Notes under the pieces: generated by a model
The model's database searches: none
What the model was told of the DNA's origin: nothing
The model's input: the letters and a program-made list of their open reading frames with translations, nothing else
Part shown: positions 16,844 through 29,300 of the stretch, in pieces
Numbering within the stretch: position 1 is the stretch's first letter
How the letters are laid out: each line of letters opens with the position of its first letter
From: Halomicrobium salinisoli
Lineage (GTDB): Archaea; Halobacteriota; Halobacteria; Halobacteriales; Haloarculaceae
Assembly: GCF_020405185.1 (NCBI RefSeq)
Contig: NZ_CP084463.1
Span: forward strand, 124,001-188,000
Length of the DNA: 64,000 bases
Direction: 5' to 3'
Made by a program: the position numbers and the translations under genes

Positions 16844-18582
16844 TGCCCGTCGTCGACGTCGACCCCGACGAGCTGCGCCGTCTGACCGGCAAGGCGGAGA
16901 AGGACGACGACGAGCTCCGCAGCGACCTGTTCTCGCTGGGCCTGGAGTTCGAGGGCTGGACCGAGGACGACGAGTTCCAGCTGGAGTTCGCGCCCGACCG
17001 CCTCGACCGCCTCTCCGTCGAGGGCATCGCTCGCTCGCTGCGGTACCACTACGGCGAGGACCGCGGCGTCTACGTTCCGAACACCAACGAACCCGAGTGG
17101 ACCATCCAGGTCGAGGACCAGCCCGTGGAGCGCCCCTACGTCACCGGCGCCGTCGTCCGGGGGCTGGACCTCGACGAGACCTCGCTGGAGTCGCTCATCC
17201 AGTTGCAGGAGAAGCTCCACGCCACGATGGGCCGCCAGCGCGCGAAGGGCGCCATCGGCGTCCACGACCTGACGATGCTCAAGGGCGAGAACGCCGTCGA
17301 CGGGGGCGGGAAGTCGATCCGCTACACCAGCGTCGATCCCGACGAGGAGCGGTTCGTCCCGCTGGACAGCGATCAGGAGATGACGCCCGCCGAAGTCCTG
17401 GCGGACCACGAGACCGGCGAGAAGTTCGCCGACCTCGTCGCCGACATGGACAGCGTGCCCGTCATCTACGACGGCATCGGCCTGTTCTCCTTCCCGCCGG
17501 TGATCAACGGCCGCCGGACGGAGGTCACCACCGACTCGCGTGACCTGTTCATCGAGATGACCGGCACCGACCAGTGGACGGTCGACCACATGCTGAACAT
17601 CGTCTGCTACGCGCTGGCGGCCCGCGGCGGTCAGGTCGAGCGCGTCGAGGTGGAGTACGACGACGACGCACCCGGCGACTACGCCGGCCGCACCCTCGAC
17701 CGGCCCGACTTCGCGGTCAGGACCAAGACCGTCACTCACGACCGGATCGAGTCGATCCTCGGCGTCGAACTGGACCCCGAGGCGGTCGTCGACTACGCCG
17801 AGCGGGCCGGCCTCGACGCCGAGGCCGACGGGACGGGCAGCCTCTACGAGGTGGAGATTCCGCCTTACCGCGTGGACGTGCTCCACCCGCTGGACGTCGT
17901 CGACGACATCGGCCGCGCGCTGGGGTTCAACGACCTCGAACCGCGCTACCCCGACGTCTCCACGGTCGGCGGCCGCCACGAGGACTCCCGCCTGGAGGAC
18001 GCCGCCCGCGACGCCCTCGTGGGGCTGGGCTTCGAGGACCTCCTGAACTTCCACATGATCAGCGAGGAAGAGAACTTCGAGCGGATGGACCTCCCGATGC
18101 CGGACGAGGGCGAGAGTGACGTCCTCGGCGCCGCCGACCCGGTCACCATCCGCGAGCCCTACAGCGAGGACTACACCATGCTCCGGACGTGGGCGCTGCC
18201 CTCCGTCATGATGGTCCTCGAGAACAACACCCACCGCGCCTACCCGCAGGACCTCGCGGAGATCGGCCTCGCCGCACACGTCGACGACAGCGAGAACACC
18301 GGCGTCGCCGAGCGCCAGACGGTCGCCGGCGCGCTGGCGCGCACGGACGCCTCCTACGAGGACGCCAAGGCCCGCCTCCAGGCCGTCGCCGAGGCCTTCG
18401 GCAAGGACCTCGAGACGCCGCCCACCGAGCACCCGACGTTCATCGACGGCCGCGCCGCCGAGGTCGTCCTCGACGGCGAGTCCGTCGGTATCGTCGGCGA
18501 AATCCACCCGAGGGTGCTCGTGGAGCACGACCTCGAACTACCCGTCGCTGCCTTCGAGTTCCGGCTGGACGGGCTGGCTTGA
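16843..18582 (+). CDS. pheT: phenylalanyl-tRNA synthetase beta subunit
   Basis: 579 residues from the ATG at 16843; a longer frame upstream is only pheS read in another frame. The archaeal-type beta subunit has a B1 domain at the N-terminus (VDVDPDELRRLTGK), B3/B4 tRNA-editing regions (RYTSVDPDEERFVPL; VPVIYDGIGLFSFPPVINGR), B5 (RPDFAVRTKTVTHDRI) and a catalytic-like C-terminal module (YPQDLAEIGLAAHVD; VGIVGEIHPRVLVEHDL). Gene order pheS-pheT with a one-base overlap ensures equal translation. A hairpin with a T run directly follows the stop. Confidence 0.96.
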   Translation: MPVVDVDPDELRRLTGKAEKDDDELRSDLFSLGLEFEGWTEDDEFQLEFAPDRLDRLSVEGIARSLRYHYGEDRGVYVPNTNEPEWTIQVEDQPVERPYVTGAVVRGLDLDETSLESLIQLQEKLHATMGRQRAKGAIGVHDLTMLKGENAVDGGGKSIRYTSVDPDEERFVPLDSDQEMTPAEVLADHETGEKFADLVADMDSVPVIYDGIGLFSFPPVINGRRTEVTTDSRDLFIEMTGTDQWTVDHMLNIVCYALAARGGQVERVEVEYDDDAPGDYAGRTLDRPDFAVRTKTVTHDRIESILGVELDPEAVVDYAERAGLDAEADGTGSLYEVEIPPYRVDVLHPLDVVDDIGRALGFNDLEPRYPDVSTVGGRHEDSRLEDAARDALVGLGFEDLLNFHMISEEENFERMDLPMPDEGESDVLGAADPVTIREPYSEDYTMLRTWALPSVMMVLENNTHRAYPQDLAEIGLAAHVDDSENTGVAERQTVAGALARTDASYEDAKARLQAVAEAFGKDLETPPTEHPTFIDGRAAEVVLDGESVGIVGEIHPRVLVEHDLELPVAAFEFRLDGLA

Positions 18583-18585
18583 GAA

Positions 18586-18618
18586 CGAACGCGAGCAGCG
18601 CGAGCGTTCGCCTTTTTC
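18586..18618 (+). terminator. pheST terminator hairpin
   Basis: Immediately after the pheT stop: arms cgaacgc (18586-18592) and gcgttcg (18604-18610), then cctttttc. The T run also forms the edge of the small dispersed element that follows. Confidence 0.55.
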
Positions 18619-18747
18619 GCCACCGAAAGACTCGCTTCGCTCGTCTTTTGAGCTCCCGCTCGCTCCGCTCACGGGAACCACGTTTTTTGGCCGGGGTTGA
18701 GCGCTCGCCTGTGGCGAGCGCGAACCTCCGGTGAAAAAAGGTGGTTG
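18611..18747. repeat. small dispersed element, copy A (MITE-like)
   Basis: About 137 bases bounded by T-rich and A-rich ends (cctttttcgccacc at the left; ggtgaaaaaaggtgg at the right). It matches 31188-31314 in the opposite orientation, including the palindromic core gactcgcttcgctcgtc and the arms ggtggcgaaaaa and gtgagcggagcga. It has no coding capacity. The poly-T/poly-A ends could act as a bidirectional terminator between pheT and the next gene. Confidence 0.6.
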
Positions 18748-18783
18748 GCAAGACCTATAGCCGTCCGCTCACACCGCTGGCGT

Positions 18784-18975
18784 ATGGCCGACGAATCCGC
18801 GCTGGAGCGGTTCTCACGGAAGGGCCGGCGGGTCCTGATCGTCGTCTTCCTCCTCGCCGCGCTCGTGGTGGGCGGCGGGCTGTGGGTGGCGTTCAACGTC
18901 GGGCCGCTGGAGGCGACGGCGTACGTGATCCTCTCCTCGATGCTCGTGGGGTTCATCTTCCCGCGGCTGGTCTGA
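18784..18975 (+). CDS. small two-helix membrane protein
   Basis: 63 residues from the ATG at 18784, MADESALERFSRKGRRVL, then two hydrophobic helices (VVFLLAALVVGGGLWVAF and AYVILSSMLVGFIF). A short acidic head and a basic patch before the first helix are typical of small haloarchaeal membrane proteins of unknown function. It has a TATA-like tat/atag stretch about 25 bases upstream (near 18755) and is convergent with pyrD. Confidence 0.6.
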   Translation: MADESALERFSRKGRRVLIVVFLLAALVVGGGLWVAFNVGPLEATAYVILSSMLVGFIFPRLV

Positions 18976-19002
18976 CGAGCGCGCTCGAAAACAGCGATCC
19001 GG

Positions 19003-20058
19003 CTAGTCGAGGTCCGCGCCGACGGCGTCCTCGACGGAGTCGAAGCCGTCCCGCTCCAGTAGCTCCAGCAGGCCCTCGTTGATATCCCGGGCCAGTGAGG
19101 GCCCCTCGTAGACGAGGGCGGTGTACAGCTGGACCAGAGAGGCGCCGGCGCGGATCTTCCGGTAGGCGCCCTCGGCGGAGGAGACGCCGCCGACGCCGAT
19201 CACGGGGACGTCGACGCGCTCGGCGACGAACCGGACCATCCGCGTGGCCTCGTCCTCGAGGGGCTTCCCGGAGAGGCCGCCGGTCTCCGCGCGGTTCTCG
19301 CTGCGCAGGGACGCCGGCCGCTCGGTCGTCGTGTTGGTGGCGACGACGCCCTCGAGGTCGTACTCGCGGACGATGGCCAGCGCGTCCTCGACGGCGGGCT
19401 CGGGCAGGTCCGGCGAGAGCTTGATCAGCAGCGGCGCGGCGCCCGCGTCCCGCAGCGCCTCGACGATGGCCGCCATCGACTCCCTGTTCTGGAGCTCCTC
19501 GAACCCCTGCGAGTTGGGACAGGAGACGTTGACCACGAAGAAGTCCCCGCCCTCGGCGACGCGCTCGTAGGTGTAGCGGTAGTCCTCCGGCGCCCCGTCT
19601 TCGCCGACGTGCTCGCTCTTGGCGACGTTGACGCCGACCGGAACGGGCGCGTCGACGCCGGCCAGCCGCTCGCCGACGACGTCGGCGCCGTCGTTGTTCA
19701 GGCCCATCCGGTTGATTATCGCTCCGTCCTCGCGCAGGCGGAACATCCGCGGTCGGGGATTTCCCCCCTGGGGCTCGGCCGTCACGCCGCCTACCTCGAC
19801 GAAACCGAAGCCCAGCGCCGCGAGCGGGCCCGGGACTTCGGCGTTCTTGTCGAACCCGGCGGCGACGCCGACGGGATTCGGGAACGCCTCGCCGAAGGCC
19901 TCGACTGTGAGGCGCGGGTCCCGGACGCGGTACCGGCTGGCCATCGCCGACTCGACGGGCGTGCCGTCCGCGGCGCGGAGCAGACCGTGGACGACTCCGT
20001 GAGCGGTCTCCGCCGGAAGCGAGAAGAGAAGCGGTCGGATCAGATCGTAGCCGTTCAT
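19003..20058 (-). CDS. pyrD: dihydroorotate dehydrogenase
   Basis: 351-residue FMN enzyme that oxidises dihydroorotate to orotate in pyrimidine synthesis. The N-terminal LIRPLLFSLPAETAHGVVHGL helices resemble the quinone-binding N-terminus of membrane-associated class 2 enzymes. Core motifs are PNPVGVAAGFDKNAE, GFVEVGGVTAEPQGGNPRPR, INRMGLNNDGAD, the catalytic-loop region VVNVSCPNSQGFEEL, and FMN-phosphate binding GVGGVSSAEGAYRKIRAGA. Length agrees with class 2. It is transcribed away from the AbrB-like gene. Confidence 0.93.
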   Translation of the reverse strand: MNGYDLIRPLLFSLPAETAHGVVHGLLRAADGTPVESAMASRYRVRDPRLTVEAFGEAFPNPVGVAAGFDKNAEVPGPLAALGFGFVEVGGVTAEPQGGNPRPRMFRLREDGAIINRMGLNNDGADVVGERLAGVDAPVPVGVNVAKSEHVGEDGAPEDYRYTYERVAEGGDFFVVNVSCPNSQGFEELQNRESMAAIVEALRDAGAAPLLIKLSPDLPEPAVEDALAIVREYDLEGVVATNTTTERPASLRSENRAETGGLSGKPLEDEATRMVRFVAERVDVPVIGVGGVSSAEGAYRKIRAGASLVQLYTALVYEGPSLARDINEGLLELLERDGFDSVEDAVGADLD

Positions 20059-20109
20059 AGCAGTTCCCCGCCCCCTCGGTCCGTGTGCGCGACGCGACTG
20101 ATGGTGCCC

Positions 20110-20307
20110 TCAGAACTCGTGTTCGACGTCGTCTGGATCGGCCTTCTGGATGATGATCTTGTTGTCCCGGACGCGGACGAACACCTCGTCGCCGATCTCC
20201 ATGCCCGCGACGGCAAGCTCGTCTTCGTGGATGTTGATGTGGACGTTGTGGTACTCGCCATCTTCGTCTTTGGCGCCACTCGGGCTGAGCTTCTTCTTTC
20301 GCACCAT
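20110..20307 (-). CDS. AbrB/SpoVT-like small DNA-binding protein
   Basis: 65 residues, MVRKKKLSPSGAKDEDGEYH and then VHINIHEDELAVAGMEIGDEVFVRVRDNKIIIQKADP. The second part fits the swapped-hairpin AbrB fold (GDEVxVRVRDxKIII), found in transcription regulators and antitoxins. No toxin gene lies beside it, so a stand-alone regulator is more likely. A TATA-like cttaagt lies on the minus strand about 36-42 bases upstream (20343-20349). Confidence 0.7.
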   Translation of the reverse strand: MVRKKKLSPSGAKDEDGEYHNVHINIHEDELAVAGMEIGDEVFVRVRDNKIIIQKADPDDVEHEF

Positions 20308-20529
20308 CGCGCTATCCTATCCGTGCTTCGCCGCAGGACACACTTAAGTCTACCGTGCGAACTCCGGCGCGTGGAGGGATCCGCTGGCACGCGCCGCCGA
20401 CGGCCGGGAAGTCCGCTGATCCGAGGTCACTGCAGTTCCCATATATAACTGTATCGCCCAACTGGGGTCCAATCGGGGAGTATTTTTATGTGGGGTCGTG
20501 TGTTGAGTTGGCATGGAGCGGTGAAAACC

Positions 20530-20841
20530 ATGGCACGCGACAAGGAAAAGCGCAATTTCGCGCTCCGAACCGAGGACGGTGACGAAACGAGCGTCTTCTC
20601 CGGCGGGACGCCGCGCCAGGCGGCACTGAAAGCGGCGCGCCGACTGGACCCCGCCGACAGCGAAGACGACGCTGATCCGGAGGAACTGCGCCTCCGCGAG
20701 AAAGGCACCCACAAGGTCCACATCTACGAGGGCTGGGCCTGGGAGGAATCGGCACCCAGTGACAAACCGGACTGGATGCCGGGCGACATCACCAAGGGCA
20801 ACGTCTCGAAGCAGGGCGTCGAGCACCTGGACGAGATCTAG
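20530..20841 (+). CDS. non-histone chromosomal protein MC1
   Basis: 103 residues, MARDKEKRNFALRTEDGDET, ending GNVSKQGVEHLDEI. MC1 is a monomeric archaeal protein that bends DNA. The family pattern is visible: KRNFALR, SVFSGGTPRQAALKAARRL, the KGTHKVHIYEGW strand pair and the PDWMPGDITKGNVSKQG C-terminus. The start at 20530 is preceded by a Shine-Dalgarno-like ggagcggtga, and a strong TATA-like gtatttttatg lies near 20478-20488, giving a short 5' leader. A histone gene is also present in this window (61314). Confidence 0.92.
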   Translation: MARDKEKRNFALRTEDGDETSVFSGGTPRQAALKAARRLDPADSEDDADPEELRLREKGTHKVHIYEGWAWEESAPSDKPDWMPGDITKGNVSKQGVEHLDEI

Positions 20842-21552
20842 CCCGACGAGCAATCCTTTTCGGCCCGCAGCAACCGGCCAGCGACCGCCCCGTCCCGGGA
20901 GACATATCCCTCTCGCGTGCCCACGCATACGTGCGCGGCTTCACCCAGCCAGACCCGACGCCCGACGCGTGGGATGACCGGCTGGCCTCCGACCGCGCCA
21001 CATTCTCCGACGACGACCGACCGCGGTCGCGTCTGTACCGCCTATCGGGGCGTGTAATCGCGTGACGAAGCGGTCGTCGAACGTCGAATTTAAATATTCT
21101 ACTCCCATCCGAACGAGTACGACGCGGCGCGGGGCAGCGGAACCCCGCCGGGCTTCGCCCATCTCCGACGCTCCCGCTCGACAGGGCGTGTCGGACGGGC
21201 TGCAACCCGTTCCCGTCCCGCGGTTCGGATGGGATCGATCCAATGCCCTTAAGTGAAACAGGGCACTCCGGATCGAATGCGAACGAAGCCCGGCCGGGCC
21301 ACCCCGGCCGACACGGACTGACCGGCGATCCATCGCCGGACGGAAGTCGAAGCCCTTATGAGGGTTTCGGCACTACGTTCAGGTCCGAGGAAAATGAGGA
21401 TTCCACCCCTGCGGTCCGCCGTATAGATGGGATCTGATGTTAGCCCTGGTAGTTCGGTGACACTCGGTCGGCGAGTGTCGTCGGACGCTCTTCGATAGCG
21501 ACCACACCCTTTGGGTGTGATCCCGCCTAACCTCCTGGCTCCGCCAGGAGAC
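20842..21552 (+). promoter_or_regulatory. rRNA operon promoter and 5' leader region
   Basis: No gene is supported here. Three TATA-like boxes suggest tandem rRNA promoters: tttaaatatt (21089-21098), cccttaagtg (21246-21255) and cccttatgag (21353-21362). The first two are followed by a gaacga-like initiation context (ccgaacgag; gcgaacgaag). The segment 21439-21470 is the left half of the pre-16S processing stem. Confidence 0.65.
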
Positions 21553-23024
<1,472 letters not shown>

Positions 23025-23135
23025 ACTGACCGGGACCTGGCCTCCGCGCCAGGCCCACCTTTGGCGGAGCGTCCGAGGATCTCACCGACCGGGCACCTAT
23101 GAACTACCAGGGCTAACACCCTGTGGACTGACGTC

Positions 23136-23207
23136 GGGCCCATAGCTCAGCGGCAGAGCACCTCCTTTGCAAGGAGGAAGCCCTGGGTTCAAATCCCAGT
23201 GGGTCCA
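23136..23207 (+). tRNA. tRNA-Ala (TGC)
   Basis: 72-base cloverleaf in the 16S-23S spacer, the usual haloarchaeal position. Acceptor GGGCCCA pairs with TGGGTCC. The anticodon arm cctcc-tttgcaa-ggagg has TGC in the loop, and the T-arm loop is ttcaaat. Discriminator A; CCA is not encoded. Confidence 0.97.
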
Positions 23208-23422
23208 TGTCACGTGCCCGTTCCGAACCGTGTCCCTTAAGTGGGAAACGGCGTACGATCCGGGTACGGAAGACCGGTGCACCATCCCGTGCAAGCGCGG
23301 ATGGGAAGGGTCGATGCACGCACCCCTGCAGACCACCTGGGGCGTGCAAATGAAACCGTGTGTACGTGCGATCCAGGCGTCCACTGGACTCGTTCATCGA
23401 GTCACAACGTCAAGTATCCGAA

Positions 23423-26340
<2,918 letters not shown>

Positions 26341-26403
26341 CGCATTGTGACTCGTTGAACGAGTCCAGGCGCAATCTGGATCGCACGTACAGACGGTGTT
26401 CGA

Positions 26404-26449
26404 CCGACCGACGGTGGTCCCGTATCGCGGTTCGATTCCGCGAGTCGGC
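26404..26449 (+). other. tRNA T-arm-like minihelix before 5S
   Basis: In the 23S-5S spacer, cgcgg-ttcgatt-ccgcg (26426-26442) is a perfect T-arm with a T-loop, followed by agtcggc that can pair with the ccgac runs at 26404-26412. It is too short for a tRNA. It may be a processing signal for RNase P or RNase Z, or a relic. Confidence 0.4.
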
Positions 26450-26450
26450 G

Positions 26451-26573
26451 TTCAGGCGGCCATAGCGGCGGGGCAACACCCGTACCCATCCCGAACACGG
26501 CAGTTAAGCCCGTCTGCGTTCCGGCGAGTACTGGAGTGTGCGAACCTCTGGGAAATCCGGTTCGCCGCCTACC
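26451..26573 (+). rRNA. 5S ribosomal RNA
   Basis: About 123 bases, from ttcaggcggccatagcgg to ccgcctacc. The two ends pair (aggcggc with gccgcct). The conserved ccgtacccatcccgaacacgg and ctggagtgtgcgaacctctggg blocks are present. It lies about 110 bases after the 23S gene. Confidence 0.96.
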
Positions 26574-26772
26574 CATTCATACCCGGCGCACGTCGCGCCG
26601 GGTTCATCATTCACCCTCGAACAGCAGCGGCGCTGTTCGGGGGCTTTCGTATTTCGAACAGGGGAGAGTCTCCCGAGCGGACAGACTCGATACGTCGATG
26701 GGCTGTAACTGGCCCCTATCGGGTCGTGTTAGCGAGTCAACGACTATCTGCGTCTGGAGCGTACCGTCTTCC

Positions 26773-27030
26773 ATGCCCGAGGAGGTCAAGCTCAACCAGC
26801 TCGAAAAGGTTCTCGACCGGTTTCAGTATCCCGTAGCGCGCGACGAGGTGGCGGCTCAACTGGACGACGTCGTCCTGCGGTACGCGGACGGGGAAGAGGA
26901 ACTACCGACAGTCCTCGATCGGGTAGACGATCAGGAGTTCGACAGCCGAGACGAGCTCGAGAATTCCATCTACAACGCACTGCCGACGGAGGCCGTCGGC
27001 GAGCCCGGCCAGTCAGAAGGCGAGGGCTGA
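26773..27030 (+). CDS. small acidic haloarchaeal protein (DUF5789-like)
   Basis: 85 residues, MPEEVKLNQLEKVLDRFQYP... with a DELENSIYNALPTEAVGEPG segment near the end. The composition is strongly acidic and the pattern (RFQYPVxRDEVAAQLDDV...LPTVLDRVDDQxFDSRDEL) resembles small haloarchaeal DUF5789 proteins (recalled, not searched). It sits inside the rRNA operon between 5S and tRNA-Cys, so it may have its own promoter; a ttagcga/cgact AT-rich stretch lies upstream (26725-26745). Function unknown. Confidence 0.6.
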   Translation: MPEEVKLNQLEKVLDRFQYPVARDEVAAQLDDVVLRYADGEEELPTVLDRVDDQEFDSRDELENSIYNALPTEAVGEPGQSEGEG

Positions 27031-27134
27031 TGTCAGTCGACAGTCCGTTGGCTTCCTGTCCGGACGCACGCGCCGGCTGACCGGCGATCCGAGACCGCTA
27101 CGCTTAAGCGAATCACCCGGTTAGCTGTGAGTGC

Positions 27135-27210
27135 GCCAAGGTGGCAGAGTCCGGCCTAACGCAGCGGCCTGCAGAGCCGCCCATCGCCGGTTCAAATCCG
27201 GCCCTTGGCT
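27135..27210 (+). tRNA. tRNA-Cys (GCA)
   Basis: 76-base cloverleaf downstream of 5S, the standard haloarchaeal arrangement. Acceptor GCCAAGG/CCTTGGC, anticodon arm gcggc-ctgcaga-gccgc (GCA), T-loop ttcaaat, discriminator U as expected for Cys. No intron. Confidence 0.96.
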
Positions 27211-27362
27211 TGTTCTGTCCGCGTCTACCCGGCGCAGACTCTGAAGGGGTCACACCAGAGCTGGGATCTCCCGACCGATTGTCGCGCACGCGTCGATATT
27301 CGCCACCGAGAACTCAGTGGCAAAGGTAATCGTTATAGGTCGCCGCATACGACCGTCGCAGT

Positions 27363-28466
27363 ATGCAACGACGAGCCGCGGCGGTGTACTTCGTGCTCCT
27401 TCTCGTCGTCGGCGTCGGTGCGTACGCGTACATCGATGTCGCCGAGGGGACACAGGAGCCCGAGATAGAACTCGAGGGAACGACGCTCGCCGAGGGTGAC
27501 ACCACGACTATCAACGGGGTCGAATACGCGGTATCCTCTCTCAGCGTCGAGTCCGGCGGCGGCGGTGGCCACGGCGGTGGCGGCGGTGCGTCGCCGACGG
27601 CCACGATGGCGTGGACGAACGATTCCGCGCAGTTCTCCGCTCAGCTGGCGAACAACGACACCGTCTCCGCCGTGAACGTCGTCTGGGAGGGCCAGGCCGG
27701 ACGGTCCACCGCGGAGCTGGAAGACGGCTCTACGGTCCAGTTCAACGGCTCGGAGTACAGCGTGGCGACCAACGCGTCCGCCGGGTCGCTGACGCTCGAA
27801 CAGGCCTCGGGCAACGGTAGCGAGTCCTTCGGCGTCGGCGACACGGTCCAGTATCAGAACAACGCGACGGTGCTGACGCAGGTCTCCGAGGGGAGCGCGA
27901 CCCTCGCGTGGGGTGACGACTACCGTGTCCGCATCCCCAACGAGTCGGACGTCTCCTCGTTCACGATGCGGCAGGAGATCAACACGACGCAGCGTCTCGT
28001 CGCAGACGACGACGTGTACGACCAGACGGTCACCATCAACGGGACCGAGCACGTCACCTACCGTGAGAACGACACCAACGTCCCGCTCGACCAGTACCTC
28101 CCCGAGCCGACGACCTCTACAATCTCGGAGGGCGACACGGTCCAGTACCAGGGCAACGAGACGGTCGTTGCGAACGTGACGACCGAGGCGGCGACGCTCG
28201 AGTGGGGCGGGACGCGGACCGAGACCGTCGAGCTCGAGGAGGGCGGTAACGTGACCCTCGCCGGCGGCAACCAGTACTTCGCTCACTTCCCCAACCACGA
28301 GGAAGTCGTCGTCGCTCCGCAGTCGCAGTACGGGGACTACGCGCAGTGGAACGACGAGGTGGCCTACTTCGAGCAGCGGATCCACGGCCTGTGGGGCGTC
28401 GCGATCATCGCGCTGATCGGCGCCATTCTCCTGCTCGGGATGGCCCTGATGCCCGTCCGGGGCTGA
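27363..28466 (+). CDS. membrane-anchored surface protein of unknown function
   Basis: 367 residues: an N-terminal hydrophobic segment (AAAVYFVLLLVVGVGAYAYI), a Gly-His-rich linker (SGGGGGHGGGGGASP near residue 65), a long Asn/Thr-rich beta-type domain with several N-glycosylation sequons (NDS, NGS, NAS, NGT, NET, NVT), and a C-terminal helix (LWGVAIIALIGAILLLGMALM). The repeated GDTVQYQxN motif occurs twice (about residues 158 and 258), suggesting an internal duplication. The membrane anchor at both ends places the domain outside the cell. No homology is recognised by eye. Confidence 0.8.
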   Translation: MQRRAAAVYFVLLLVVGVGAYAYIDVAEGTQEPEIELEGTTLAEGDTTTINGVEYAVSSLSVESGGGGGHGGGGGASPTATMAWTNDSAQFSAQLANNDTVSAVNVVWEGQAGRSTAELEDGSTVQFNGSEYSVATNASAGSLTLEQASGNGSESFGVGDTVQYQNNATVLTQVSEGSATLAWGDDYRVRIPNESDVSSFTMRQEINTTQRLVADDDVYDQTVTINGTEHVTYRENDTNVPLDQYLPEPTTSTISEGDTVQYQGNETVVANVTTEAATLEWGGTRTETVELEEGGNVTLAGGNQYFAHFPNHEEVVVAPQSQYGDYAQWNDEVAYFEQRIHGLWGVAIIALIGAILLLGMALMPVRG

Positions 28467-28547
28467 GAACGCCTGTTTTCCCGCCGACGGGTGTCGATCC
28501 GTCAGCCGGGGTTCGTTTCGGTCTGACTCGCCTCTTCTCGATCGCGC

Positions 28548-28760
28548 TTACTCGCCCGTCCAGCTGAGGTACGCCAGTCCGACGCCGATGACTACCGACA
28601 GGAGTGATCCGAGCACCGTGACCACGACGGGGCCCAGGTTCGGATTCGTGGCCCAGGGCGCGCCCAGCAGCGTCCCGAGTCCGACCAGGACGAGGAAGGC
28701 ACCGGTAGCGATGCCCAGCGGTTCGAGCGTGTCGTCGAAGCGGTCCGTGACTGCGTTCAT
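28548..28760 (-). CDS. small two-helix membrane protein
   Basis: 70 residues, MNAVTDRFDDTLEPLGIATG, then two membrane helices (GAFLVLVGLGTLLG and VVVTVLGSLLSVVIGVGLAYL). The start at 28760 is used because the in-frame extension further upstream is basic and unlike haloarchaeal coding sequence. It belongs to a common class of haloarchaeal membrane proteins with no assigned function. Confidence 0.6.
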   Translation of the reverse strand: MNAVTDRFDDTLEPLGIATGAFLVLVGLGTLLGAPWATNPNLGPVVVTVLGSLLSVVIGVGLAYLSWTGE

Positions 28761-28844
28761 GGTCGCCCAGTCGTCGGTGGGAGTGGTAAATCGATTGGTT
28801 CCCGTCGAGCGCGATCGAGCGGTGCCCACCGTACAAACTGGCCC

Positions 28845-29148
28845 GGAGGGACCTGAACCACGCCGAGACTCGCTCCGCTCGTCTCGTCTACTTCAGGTCC
28901 TCCGTAGCCGCTTTGCTGCTCGCGGATTGCTCGCAGCAAAAGCGGGCCGGGAGGGACTTGAACCGGAGCCAGACGGTCGGCCTCGCTTCGCTCGGCCGCT
29001 GCGACTGGCAGGGTTCAAGTCCTTCCTGCCGGTTCACTCACTGCGTCGCTGACGCTTCGCGGTTCGTTGCACGGGCCGGGAGGGACTTGAACCACACCCG
29101 GACATGCTCGCTTCGCTGCGCGTGTCCGGTCTACTTCAAGCCCCACCG
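28845..29148. repeat. palindromic array built from tRNA-Lys T-arms
   Basis: Three consecutive inverted repeats, about 28845-28903, 28947-29032 and 29076-29148. Each opens with the tRNA-Lys 3'-end sequence (cgggagggacttgaacc or a close variant) and closes with its complement (ttcaagtcc-like), enclosing GC-rich palindromic loops such as gctcgcttcgctgcgcg. A 63-base perfect direct repeat (28902-28964 and 29146-29208) includes the last 22 bases of the tRNA-Lys gene. This explains the gene-free stretch 28761-29186. Confidence 0.7.
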
Positions 29149-29186
29149 TAGCCGCTTTGCTGCTCGCGGATTGCTCGCAGCAAAAG

Positions 29187-29260
29187 CGGGCCGGGAGGGA
29201 CTTGAACCCCCGACCATCTGGTTAAAAGCCAGACGCTCTGCCGAACTGAGCTACCGGCCC
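29187..29260 (-). tRNA. tRNA-Lys (TTT)
   Basis: 74 bases, acceptor GGGCCGG/CCGGCCC, anticodon loop ctTTTaa within ctggc...ccag, T-arm gggggttcaagtccc. Discriminator G. Its 3' end is copied several times in the adjacent array on the downstream side. Confidence 0.96.
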
Positions 29261-29300
29261 TCGTGGTACAGTGCGGGGAGGGCAGGCTAATGACTTACGG

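Noticed and set aside
16597..18528. Minus-strand 643-residue frame opposite pheT
   Set aside because: Shadow of pheT with no domain pattern and unnatural Val/Arg/His composition.
28905..28950. Additional tRNA genes in the Lys array
   Set aside because: Only T-arm and acceptor parts are present; no D-arm or anticodon arm is found, so these are fragments.
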